Source: Rhodospirillales bacterium
GTDB lineage: Bacteria; Pseudomonadota; Alphaproteobacteria; Micavibrionales; Micavibrionaceae
Direction of reading: 5' to 3'
Length of the DNA stretch: 33,809 nucleotides
Assembly (NCBI GenBank): GCA_020638335.1
Contig: JACKIT010000013.1
Coordinates: 1-33,809 of the forward strand
Shown: positions 16,615 to 23,707 of the stretch, piece after piece
Position numbering within the stretch: the first letter of the stretch is position 1
Layout of the letters: each line of letters begins with the position of its first letter
Translations under genes and position numbers: made by a program
The notes under the pieces: model-generated
What the model was told of the DNA's origin: nothing
The model's database searches: none
What the model saw: the letters and a program-made list of their open reading frames with translations, nothing else

Positions 16615-16694
16615 TTTTCAAAATAATTTTCTTGAATATAAAACTTGAATGTAAACAAGGGCGTGTTTATTCAATGCGTTAGAAGAGGTGCAGG

Positions 16695-17315
16695 TTGAGC
16701 GCAGATATTATTTTTGTTCATGGCTGGGGGATGGGTCCAGCATTTTGGGATGGTCTGCGCGCGCGTTTACCCGAAGTGAAAGCGACGGCTGTTGATTTGG
16801 GATTTATTGGCGAAAGGCAAAGCTCTGACGCTACAGCCGAGTGCAATTCGGCAATTTACATCACGCACTCTTTGGGAACGATGTGGGCTTTGAAGAATCA
16901 TAGTCATGATATGAGGGGTCTTATTGTGATTAACGGCTTTAGCTGTTTTCAGCATTTTGCGGAGGAGAGAACCTTGCAGGTCATGAAGACGCGGCTTCAA
17001 AAAAACCCGGAAAAACAGATGCGTGACTTTTGGGAAACAAGCGGCCTTCCACCCAGCGATGATTTGAACGTTCAAAGACTTAAAGAGGGGCTGGAGTGGT
17101 TGGCTTCATGGGATGTAAAAGAAACGTTGAATAGCTTAACATGCCCGGTCTTGTCTTTGGCGGGAGCGAATGATCCGATTTTGCCGATCGAGCTCATGAA
17201 AGAAGAATGGGCGGGCTATGACATGCGTATTTGCGAGGGCGAGGGCCATGGACTTCCTTTAAGCCATCCGGATTGGTGTGCAAATCATATAAAGGATTTT
17301 ATTCATGCGCTCTGA
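16695..17315 (+). CDS. BioH-like alpha/beta hydrolase (probable pimeloyl-ACP methyl ester esterase)
   Basis: This 206-residue alpha/beta hydrolase has HGWGMGPAFW at 9-18, the nucleophile elbow THSLG with Ser59, an acid D160 (GANDPILP) and His185 (GEGHGLPLSHP), a complete catalytic triad. It overlaps bioC by 11 bases. The BioC/esterase pair makes and then unmasks the methylated pimeloyl-ACP chain for biotin, so a BioH-type role is strongly suggested by position. It is shorter than E. coli BioH (about 256) and has HxSxG rather than GxSxG at the nucleophile. It may be one of the several non-orthologous BioH replacements. The TTG start at 16695 follows AGAGGTG. Confidence 0.75.
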   Translation: MSADIIFVHGWGMGPAFWDGLRARLPEVKATAVDLGFIGERQSSDATAECNSAIYITHSLGTMWALKNHSHDMRGLIVINGFSCFQHFAEERTLQVMKTRLQKNPEKQMRDFWETSGLPPSDDLNVQRLKEGLEWLASWDVKETLNSLTCPVLSLAGANDPILPIELMKEEWAGYDMRICEGEGHGLPLSHPDWCANHIKDFIHAL

Positions 17316-18060
17316 ATGGAAGAAAGAGGTTGCGCGTAAATTTGATCGCTGCGCCGGTGAATATGACCGCCATAGCGCCGTTCAAGAAGAAATTGCGCAA
17401 AAACTGGCCGCGGATTTACCGGATATTGAAACTCCGGCGGTGCTGGAGATCGGTTGCGGGACAGGCGCTTTGACGCGGCGGCTTTTGGAACGATACCCCG
17501 GCGGGCAGTTTCATATTACGGATATAAGTGTGCACATGGTTGAGCGCGCGCGGACGCGTATCGCAGAGCAAGAAAATGTGCGCTGGGGCGTGATGGATGG
17601 AGAAAATCCGGCGAAAAATCAGCGTTATGATTTGATTGTCAGCAATATGGCGTTTCAGTGGTTTCAAGATCCGCATGGCGGTTTTGAAACGCTTTTGAGT
17701 TTGCTTAAACCGGGCGGCGCAATTTTTTATACGGTGCCCGCACCGGAGAGTTTTCCGGAATGGCACAAGGGTCTGGAAACATTTTCTTTAGACAGCGGGC
17801 TGGCTGATTTTAAATCCTGGCCCGGTGTTTTTCGGGATGAAAATATTGTGCGTTCTTATGGCACAACTTTTGAGTTCCTGCGCAGTTTAAAGAAAGGTGG
17901 AATGAATACGACACGTATCGGATATAAAATGCTGAAGCGCAAAGATTTGCTGAAAGCCTGCCGCTATGCCGATGAGAATTTTCACGGACAGATCACGTGG
18001 CGTATTCTTTATGGCCGGGTTCAGGGACTACCCCATTCTCAACTTTTTTCAACGCCCTGA
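17305..18060 (+). CDS. bioC: Malonyl-[acyl-carrier-protein] O-methyltransferase
   Basis: This 251-residue SAM-dependent methyltransferase methylates malonyl-ACP to start pimelate synthesis. The BioC-typical N-terminus is VARKFDRCAGEYDRHSAVQ. SAM motif I is VLEIGCGTGALTRRLL (about 46-61), followed by DLIVSNMAFQWFQDP and LLKPGG. Its start lies inside the end of the esterase gene, so translation is coupled. No other bio genes (bioF, A, D, B) are in the window. A hairpin with a long T run follows. Confidence 0.88.
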   Translation: MRSEWKKEVARKFDRCAGEYDRHSAVQEEIAQKLAADLPDIETPAVLEIGCGTGALTRRLLERYPGGQFHITDISVHMVERARTRIAEQENVRWGVMDGENPAKNQRYDLIVSNMAFQWFQDPHGGFETLLSLLKPGGAIFYTVPAPESFPEWHKGLETFSLDSGLADFKSWPGVFRDENIVRSYGTTFEFLRSLKKGGMNTTRIGYKMLKRKDLLKACRYADENFHGQITWRILYGRVQGLPHSQLFSTP

Positions 18061-18077
18061 AAAACAAGAAGAAACGA

Positions 18078-18101
18078 AACCCCGTTTTTTAAAACGGGGT
18101 T
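18078..18101 (+). terminator. Hairpin after bioC
   Basis: The perfect 11-bp stem AACCCCGTTTT/AAAACGGGGTT has a 2-base centre, 17 bases after the bioC stop. No clean T run follows, so it may act together with the next hairpin. Confidence 0.55.
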
Positions 18102-18129
18102 CATCCTATCGACTGTAAATCCCTATAGA

Positions 18130-18162
18130 CCCCGCATTGAATGCGGGGTTTCGGTTTTTTTT
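18130..18162 (+). terminator. CCCCGCAT hairpin followed by a T run
   Basis: The stem CCCCGCAT/ATGCGGGG (18130-18148) is the same as at 1440-1458. Here TTTCGG and then eight T's follow, so it can work as a terminator for bioC, and it lies between convergent bioC and ubiM. Confidence 0.65.
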
Positions 18163-18204
18163 CGAAAATGAAATTGAGAATAGCGTAAGGACTATAAGTG
18201 TTTA

Positions 18205-19383
18205 TCACGCGGCCTTGTTTTCCGTGAGTTGATTCATGATCAAGCGTTTAGCTGGTTTCAGGCGGTTGCCTACTCTCAGTAATGTTCGGCGTACAAATTT
18301 AGCTGCGGGCGTGTCTTTTGTGTAAAGCTTCACAAGTGCATTTGTGCCGTGGAAAAGCGGCGCTGAGGCGCGACGATGTGCGTTGCTATAGCGCTGCAGA
18401 ACAGTTTGCGATGCGTAATCACTTCCCGTTTGCAAAGCGTTTTTGATTTCTTTAGCCAATGTGTGTGCGCCGCGCAGGCCCAAATTAAAGCCATGGGCGG
18501 TAACCGGGTGCATCCCCACGGCAGCATCGCCGATGAGCGCAAAACGGTTGGCGCAGAAGGTCTTGGCAAATGTCGCGACCAGCGGATAGGGAAACAGTTC
18601 ACTTGTGAGTTTCATTGTACCCAAACGCCCTTCAAAGCGCCGCTCTATATCGGCGGCGAACGCTTCTTTACTCATCTCCAATACCTGCGCGCTTTCTTCC
18701 GAGCCCAGCGTAATAACGATGGAGACCTGATTATTGTTGAGCGGCAGCACGGCCAGCGTACGATCAAAATGGAAACACTCATAAGCGGTTTCATGATGCG
18801 GCAATTCTGCGCTCATCGTGCAGACAATGCAGGTGCGGCCAAAATCCAGCATCGAAGTGGAAATTCCCATCATACGCCGCGTCGCGGAAAAACGGGAATC
18901 TGCGGCGATGATCAACAGTGCTTCCAGACGCTCTCCACTGCTCAACTCGACCCAGCCTTTTTCCTGGTCGGTGCCAAGCGTGGAGACTTCTTTTTCGCTC
19001 AGGATGTGAATGTTTTTATATCCGGCCAGTGATTCATAAGCGGCCTTTCGGATTTGATTGTTTGAAATCATAAAGCCCAATGTCTCTTCGCCCGCCTCTT
19101 CATGATCGAAAGACAGCGCATAAGGCGAGCTGCCATTCAGGACTTTGGCGGTTTTAATCAGGGAAATTTTTTCGTTCGGAACCAGGTCCCACATGCCCAG
19201 ATCGCCCATGATTTTTCGTGAAAGATGGGTGAGCGCGATTTCACGCCCATCGTAGGGCGGATTGGCCAGAACGCTTTTGGGTTGTTTTTCAAGCAAAACA
19301 ATATTTAGCCCCGTTTCGGCCATTTCGCGAGCAAAGCTCAACCCGGCCGGGCCGGCGCCAATAATAATAATGTCGTGTTTCAT
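18205..19383 (-). CDS. ubiM: 5-demethoxyubiquinol-type hydroxylase UbiM (UbiH/COQ6 family FAD monooxygenase)
   Basis: This 392-residue flavoprotein hydroxylates the ubiquinone ring at the inner membrane. The N-terminal FAD fold is IIIIGAGPAGLSFA (5-18). UbiM-like segments are DGREIALTH, MLDFGRT and GDAAVGMHPVTAHGFNLGL (about 282-300), the second FAD motif. The last is the feature that singles out UbiM from UbiH/UbiF/UbiI. The C-terminus (LYTKDTPAAKFVRR, then GNRLKPAKRL) also fits UbiM. UbiM enzymes can hydroxylate more than one ring position. An FNR-like box and a TATAGT -10 lie upstream, suggesting low-oxygen control of an oxygen-using enzyme. Confidence 0.85.
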   Translation of the reverse strand: MKHDIIIIGAGPAGLSFAREMAETGLNIVLLEKQPKSVLANPPYDGREIALTHLSRKIMGDLGMWDLVPNEKISLIKTAKVLNGSSPYALSFDHEEAGEETLGFMISNNQIRKAAYESLAGYKNIHILSEKEVSTLGTDQEKGWVELSSGERLEALLIIAADSRFSATRRMMGISTSMLDFGRTCIVCTMSAELPHHETAYECFHFDRTLAVLPLNNNQVSIVITLGSEESAQVLEMSKEAFAADIERRFEGRLGTMKLTSELFPYPLVATFAKTFCANRFALIGDAAVGMHPVTAHGFNLGLRGAHTLAKEIKNALQTGSDYASQTVLQRYSNAHRRASAPLFHGTNALVKLYTKDTPAAKFVRRTLLRVGNRLKPAKRLIMNQLTENKAA

Positions 19384-19422
19384 CGCAATTATCCGAACTC
19401 TTAAGTGTAATTATACGGGGAC

Positions 19423-19465
19423 ACTATAACAGCATTTTGAAAAATACAAACTTGATACGGGTCAA
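19423..19465 (-). promoter_or_regulatory. FNR/FixK-like box with -10 hexamer, ubiM promoter
   Basis: TTGATACGGGTCAA (19452-19465) is centred 33 bases from TATAGT (minus strand, 19428-19423), giving a start site near 19417 and an activator position of -41.5. The geometry is identical to the nrdD site. The half-sites TTGAT and GTCAA are the same in both. Confidence 0.65.
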
Positions 19466-19478
19466 TAGAGGTCGGGTT

Positions 19479-20552
19479 TTAAGAGCATTTGAGCCAAGCT
19501 TCGTAGCCACCGGTCATATTCATGATGTTTGGGCAGCCATGGGCTTTGAGAATATGCGCGGCCTGCAAGCTTCGCATTCCCTTTTGACAATAGAGAATAA
19601 TCTCACAATCTTTGGGTAATTTTGGTATATCGCCGCGCATTAAAGCCGATAAAGCGATATGCCGCGCACCTTCAATGTGTCCGGCGTCCCATTCGTCGAT
19701 TTCACGCACATCGATAAGAAGCGCTGTTTGTTTATCTTTTGCCTGCTGCGGGGTGACCTCCGCGATAACGCCACATACGGATGATGAATATTGCAAAATA
19801 ATATCCTCCTTTGCTTTTGAACAGGTTGGGCAATCAGGATTTTTGGGCAAAGCCAGTAGCTTGTTTTCCATGGAGCGCATATCGATTGTCCAGAACTTAC
19901 CGGCGAGGGGCTTAAAGCTTTCATGATCGACAATGATTTTTATGGTCTCCATCGCCTGCGTTGTACCAATCATCCCGGCGACAGCGCCGATAACGCCCGC
20001 CTGCGCACAATTGGGAATATGGGTTTTGGGCGCTTCGGGGAATAAGCAGCGATAACACGGGCCGCCTTGATGATTAAAAACGGCAAGTTGGCCGTCAAAG
20101 CCGAGAATAGAGCCGTAAATAAAGGGTTTTCTCGCTTTAACAGCGGCATCGTTGATCAGAAATTTTGCCGGAAAATTATCCGTGCCATCAATAATGATGT
20201 CGTATTTTTCAAAAAGGGTAAGCGCATTTTTATCACTCAGTTCTTCCGCGTATACCTGAATATCGATTTCCGAGTTGAGGGCGTTCAGGCGCGCTTTGGC
20301 GGCCTGCGCCTTGTTCTGGCCAATCTGGCTTGTATCAAAAAGCACCTGTCTTTGAAGATTTGTTTCCTCTACAACGTCAAAATCAACGATGCCGATGCGC
20401 CCTACTCCCGCTGCGGCCAGATATAGCAGCGCTGGACACCCTAAACCGCCTGCACCAATGCACAAAACGGAAGCTTCGGAAATTTTTGTTTGGCCAGCAG
20501 TGCCTATCTCCGATAGAATGCGTTGCCTGTCATAGCGGTTTTGTGTGCTCAT
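19479..20552 (-). CDS. MoeB/ThiF-family adenylyltransferase with C-terminal rhodanese domain
   Basis: This 357-residue two-domain protein has an E1-like adenylyltransferase at residues 1-240: CIGAGGLGCPALLYLAAAGVG at 31-51, then VEETNLQRQ, and zinc cysteines CYRC and CPTC. A rhodanese domain occupies the last 100 residues, with active-site Cys322 in YCQKGMRS. The first half activates the C-terminus of a small sulphur carrier (MoaD or ThiS type) and the rhodanese Cys can relay the sulphur, as in MoeZ-like proteins. Which cofactor it serves, molybdopterin or thiamine, cannot be decided; no moa or thi gene is nearby. The start MSTQNRYDRQ (20552) was chosen over a 140-codon upstream extension that runs through the divergent VIT gene. 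Confidence 0.85.
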   Translation of the reverse strand: MSTQNRYDRQRILSEIGTAGQTKISEASVLCIGAGGLGCPALLYLAAAGVGRIGIVDFDVVEETNLQRQVLFDTSQIGQNKAQAAKARLNALNSEIDIQVYAEELSDKNALTLFEKYDIIIDGTDNFPAKFLINDAAVKARKPFIYGSILGFDGQLAVFNHQGGPCYRCLFPEAPKTHIPNCAQAGVIGAVAGMIGTTQAMETIKIIVDHESFKPLAGKFWTIDMRSMENKLLALPKNPDCPTCSKAKEDIILQYSSSVCGVIAEVTPQQAKDKQTALLIDVREIDEWDAGHIEGARHIALSALMRGDIPKLPKDCEIILYCQKGMRSLQAAHILKAHGCPNIMNMTGGYEAWLKCS

Positions 20553-20600
20553 GACTGCATTGTAATCACGCTTCAGCGTTTGAAAAGAAAAATCCGTTTC

Positions 20601-21344
20601 ATGCTCAAAGACCATCATCATAGCCCGGAAGAAATCAAAGCACGGCTCAGCGCCGGGCCGGGGGTCTTTTATCTTAAGGAATGGGTCTATGGCGGCATTG
20701 ACGGGGTTGTGACGACTTTCGCCGTTGTTGCAGGCGTTGTTGGCGCCGGTTTGTCTCCTGCGATTGTCATGGTTCTGGGGCTGGCCAATCTGCTGGCCGA
20801 CGGGTTTTCGATGGCCGCAAGCGCTTATAGCGCTATGAAGGCGGAAGAAGACAATTATGAACGCCTGCATGCGCGTGAAGTGCGCCATGTTGCACAGCAC
20901 CACGATGGCGAGATCGAGGAAACCCGCCAGATCTTCGCCAGCAAAGGTTTTAAAGGGGAAGAGCTGGAGCAAATGGTATCAACCATTTCCAGGGACAAAG
21001 ACATCTGGATTGAATTTATGCTTCAGGAAGAATACGGCATAGCCCGGCCCATACACTCGGCGATGAAGGCAGGTTTGCAAACTTTCTGGGCATTTTTCAT
21101 CTGTGGCGCGATGCCGCTGATTCCATTTTTGCTGCCGGGCGCAATCCTGCCAATATCATATCAGCCTGTCTTGGCTCTCATCCTTTCGGCTATCACGTTC
21201 TTTGCTATAGGTTCCCTCAAAAGCCTGTGGTCCTTGAAATCTTTACCCCGTGAGGGGTTTGAGACATTATTCATCGGCTTGACGGCAGCGGCAATGGCCT
21301 ATGGCGTTGGCTATGCCCTGCAAACCTGGGTCCAGGGCGGATAG
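20601..21344 (+). CDS. VIT1/CCC1-family transporter
   Basis: This 247-residue inner-membrane protein of the VIT/CCC1 family (iron or manganese transport in characterised relatives) has TM1 around GGIDGVVTTFAVVAGVVGAG and a second segment with LGLANLLADGFSMAASAYS. A charged cytoplasmic helical region of about 85 residues (Glu/His-rich) follows, then three C-terminal membrane segments. The ATG at 20601 (MLKDHHHSPEE, His-rich) was chosen because the family starts here and an upstream start would overlap the divergent MoeB-like gene. The 48-base divergent gap must hold both promoters. Confidence 0.85.
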   Translation: MLKDHHHSPEEIKARLSAGPGVFYLKEWVYGGIDGVVTTFAVVAGVVGAGLSPAIVMVLGLANLLADGFSMAASAYSAMKAEEDNYERLHAREVRHVAQHHDGEIEETRQIFASKGFKGEELEQMVSTISRDKDIWIEFMLQEEYGIARPIHSAMKAGLQTFWAFFICGAMPLIPFLLPGAILPISYQPVLALILSAITFFAIGSLKSLWSLKSLPREGFETLFIGLTAAAMAYGVGYALQTWVQGG

Positions 21345-21394
21345 GACAATAAATCCCCATTTTCAAAACGCATTGCTTCGTGCATGATAGCGTC

Positions 21395-22324
21395 ATGAGC
21401 ATTTTGGCAGATATTGGCGGCACGTACGCGCGCTTTGCGGTTTCTTCGCCGGAAAGTCCGGAGAAGATTGCAAAATATGAAGCAGTAGATTTCAAAAACC
21501 TGCAAGAGGCGCTGGCGCATTACTGCCAGGAGCACGCATTAAAGCCATCGGGGCCGCTACGGATTGCGGCGGCGGGTTCGCCGGAAAACGGCCTGTGGGC
21601 CTTTGTCAACAAAAACACATGGATAATTGATCCTAAAGAGCTTGAAGGCGAAGGCTGGCAGGTCGAACGCATTGTCAATGATTTTGAAGCCGCGGCCTGG
21701 TCACTGCTGGTTTTGGAAGGAGACGACCTGAACGTTGTCCGGTCCGGCGCGCCTGCAAGCCCTTCAAAATGTATTCTTGGTCCTGGTACAGGGCTGGGGC
21801 TTGCTTATGTACATCAGGGTGACCGACCGGTTGTGCAGCCTACCCATGGCGGGCATTTGCCTGTGGCCTGTTTAACCGATGAGCAAGTGCTTGTGATTCA
21901 GGCGGTTCAACGCCTTAAAAACAACGACACCATTGCCGTCTATGAAAATGTGGTCAGCGGCCCGGGGCTTTACAATCTTTACCGGGCTTTGTGTTTGATT
22001 GGCGGCAGTTCAGTGCAAGTGCAAAGCCCTGAAGAAATGCTGCAGCGGCTGGATGATTTAAAGGTGAGTACGGCCCTGCGCCTGTTTCATGAATTTTTGG
22101 GCCTGTTTGCCGCCTCCAGCGTCATTGCCGGTCATGCTTATGGCGGGCTTTATCTTACTGGCGGGGTTTTAGGGCGATTGATTGAGGCCGGGCAATTTGA
22201 CCAAGAGCATTTCAAGCGTTGGTTCTGCTTACATGGCATTGCGCCTGTTACCCGTGATCTGCGCGCAATGCCCATCTATCACATCACATATCTCTATCCG
22301 GCTCTGAAGGGGCTGAACGCATGA
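21395..22324 (+). CDS. glk: Glucokinase
   Basis: This 309-residue bacterial glucokinase phosphorylates glucose to glucose-6-phosphate with ATP. It has the ATP-binding DIGGTYARFAV at 6-16, sugar-site segments VNDFEAAAW and GPGTGLGLAY, and the C-terminal YLTGGVLGRL. ATG at 21395 gives the normal start MSILADIGGT; a GTG 15 bases earlier is possible. Neither has a strong ribosome site. The last four bases overlap the deacetylase start (ATGA), so the two are translationally coupled. Confidence 0.93.
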   Translation: MSILADIGGTYARFAVSSPESPEKIAKYEAVDFKNLQEALAHYCQEHALKPSGPLRIAAAGSPENGLWAFVNKNTWIIDPKELEGEGWQVERIVNDFEAAAWSLLVLEGDDLNVVRSGAPASPSKCILGPGTGLGLAYVHQGDRPVVQPTHGGHLPVACLTDEQVLVIQAVQRLKNNDTIAVYENVVSGPGLYNLYRALCLIGGSSVQVQSPEEMLQRLDDLKVSTALRLFHEFLGLFAASSVIAGHAYGGLYLTGGVLGRLIEAGQFDQEHFKRWFCLHGIAPVTRDLRAMPIYHITYLYPALKGLNA

Positions 22325-23028
22325 GCATGCGTAAGGCTTACCTGACGATTGATGACAGCCCATCGCCCGATACGGAAAAGCTGGTTGATTTTCTTACCGC
22401 GCACCATATTCCGGCGCTTTTGTTTGTCCGTGGGGCGTTACTGGAAAAAAATCCGCGCGCGATTGAATATGCAATTACCAAGGGCCTGCGGATCGGCAAT
22501 CACTCTTATGCTCATAAACCCGCCGGAGATATGGAGCCACAAGAATGGTGCGATGATCTTGAAAAATGCGACCATTTGATTGAGGCTGCCTATGCAAGAT
22601 GCGGCATAGAACGTCCGGGAAAATATTATCGCTTTCCTTACATTGATCGCGGTGATGGGCGCAAGATTGAGCAGATTGATAGCGCCAACGTGGTTGAGAA
22701 CAACAAAACCAGCATCCTCCAGCAATATTTGCATGATCAGGGTTTTTCTCAGCCCTTTGCCGATATGGCGCCATCTTATCCCTCAAATGCTGTTGATTGC
22801 CTCTATACCTTCACTGCGCGAGACTGGATGCTCAATGATACACACCGCGGACGTCAGTCCATCAAAACCCGCGAAGACCTCATTGCCCGCGCGGAACAAG
22901 ACGAGAAACTAAAAGCGGCAGACCATCCGCATATTCTTCTTCTGCACGATCAGCCCGGTGTTTTTGAAGATGTCTGCGCCTTGATTGATTATTTTTGCAA
23001 AAGCGGCTTTGAATTCCTTGATTTTTAA
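22321..23028 (+). CDS. Polysaccharide deacetylase family (NodB homology) protein
   Basis: This 235-residue metal-dependent carbohydrate esterase 4 fold has motif 1 TIDDSPSP with the DD pair at 11-12, motif 2 HSYAH with H61 and H65, motif 3 YRFPY (about 103-107), and a late LLLHDQPG holding the catalytic His. All metal ligands are visible. There is no signal peptide, so it should act in the cytosol, unlike cell-wall deacetylases; the substrate is unknown. The start overlaps the glk stop by 4 bases, suggesting a joint carbohydrate role. Confidence 0.85.
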   Translation: MSMRKAYLTIDDSPSPDTEKLVDFLTAHHIPALLFVRGALLEKNPRAIEYAITKGLRIGNHSYAHKPAGDMEPQEWCDDLEKCDHLIEAAYARCGIERPGKYYRFPYIDRGDGRKIEQIDSANVVENNKTSILQQYLHDQGFSQPFADMAPSYPSNAVDCLYTFTARDWMLNDTHRGRQSIKTREDLIARAEQDEKLKAADHPHILLLHDQPGVFEDVCALIDYFCKSGFEFLDF

Positions 23029-23069
23029 TGAGACCTGCGCGAGCCAAGCGAACGCTTAGACGGGATTAT

Positions 23070-23084
23070 GTCGGCGCAGCCGAC
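23070..23084. repeat. Small GTCGGC hairpin
   Basis: GTCGGC-GCA-GCCGAC, with no T tract, lies between the deacetylase and the tRNA genes. The surrounding 100 bases show no gene. Confidence 0.4.
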
Positions 23085-23131
23085 GAAAGACTTGATTTCA
23101 GATCTAAACCGGATTATTTCTACCCGCTGAT

Positions 23132-23206
23132 GCGGGAGTAGCTCAGTGGTAGAGCATCAGCTTCCCAAGCTGAGGGCCGCGGGTTCGATCCCCGTCTCCC
23201 GCTCCA
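23132..23206 (+). tRNA. tRNA-Gly (anticodon CCC)
   Basis: The acceptor stem GCGGGAG/CTCCCGC, D-arm GCTCAGTGGTAGAGC, anticodon stem TCAGC/GCTGA with loop TTCCCAA (anticodon CCC at 23164-23166), T-arm GCGGGTTCGATCCCCGT, and an encoded CCA are all present. It decodes GGG. Confidence 0.96.
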
Positions 23207-23309
23207 ATATTGAATGAAGTGAGGAGTATTTTTTATAATAGATAGCATTAGGAGTCGTATCGAACCCGCTATTTTATTATAAGGAACGCGCAACGACGTT
23301 GCGCGAGGG

Positions 23310-23334
23310 GGTTCGATCCCGGTCGCCCGCTCCA
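23310..23334 (+). pseudogene. tRNA-Gly 3' fragment
   Basis: Twenty-five bases are identical to the T-arm and acceptor 3' end, with CCA, of the tRNA-Gly(UCC) gene 120 bases downstream (23430-23454). Nothing of the 5' half is present. An 8-bp hairpin (CGCGCAAC/GTTGCGCG, 23287-23305) lies just before it. It looks like an attachment-site scar from an element that used this tRNA gene, or a partial tRNA duplication. Confidence 0.8.
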
Positions 23335-23341
23335 TAATATG

Positions 23342-23369
23342 TTGTCAACGGCCGGTGAATGAGTATACT
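23342..23369 (+). promoter_or_regulatory. Predicted promoter of tRNA-Gly(UCC)
   Basis: TTGTCA (23342-23347), a 16-base spacer, and TATACT (23364-23369), ending 11 bases before the tRNA. It begins 8 bases after the tRNA fragment. Confidence 0.6.
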
Positions 23370-23380
23370 GGCATCCCAAT

Positions 23381-23454
23381 GCGGGCGTAGTTCAATGGTA
23401 GAACATCAGCCTTCCAAGCTGAATATGCCGGTTCGATCCCGGTCGCCCGCTCCA
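23381..23454 (+). tRNA. tRNA-Gly (anticodon UCC)
   Basis: The acceptor GCGGGCG/CGCCCGC, D-arm TTCAATGGTAGAA, anticodon stem TCAGC/GCTGA with loop CTTCCAA (anticodon TCC at 23413-23415), T-arm CCGGTTCGATCCCGG and an encoded CCA are visible. It decodes GGA and probably GGG by wobble. tRNA-Gly ahead of tuf is a common bacterial arrangement. Confidence 0.96.
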
Positions 23455-23600
23455 TTCCTTATCATAGTGGCCTTCTTCCTGTAGATAGTGATACAACTTT
23501 AGGAATGGCAGAACTACAGATAATGGATCACGTTTCTTCTTTAGACAATACTGGTAATAACGGTTAGAATTTAACCGTTCATTCCACGTTTGAAATTCAA

Positions 23601-23632
23601 AAAACCCGTTGACTTTATCAGCGGGTTTTCTT
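23601..23632 (+). terminator. Terminator between tRNA-Gly and tuf
   Basis: The stem AAAACCCG/CGGGTTTT, extended inward by TGA/TCA, is followed by CTT. It lies 147 bases after the tRNA and 76 before tuf. The bases on either side (23455-23600, 23633-23707) show no gene. Confidence 0.7.
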
Positions 23633-23707
23633 ACATCAGAGCATTGGTTTAATTACGGCTGGCGTGGCGCTGGTCATCACATCTTAAGACGATGAAGGAA
23701 CGAAAAG

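Noticed and set aside
20553..20972. 140-residue N-terminal extension of the MoeB-rhodanese gene
   Set aside because: It runs antisense through the VIT transporter gene; the family starts at MSTQNRYDRQ.
23120..23335. 71-residue minus-strand frame across tRNA-Gly containing GRRGSNPRPSAWEADALPLS
   Set aside because: It is the antisense of the tRNA gene and the tRNA fragment; this peptide is a well-known false protein.
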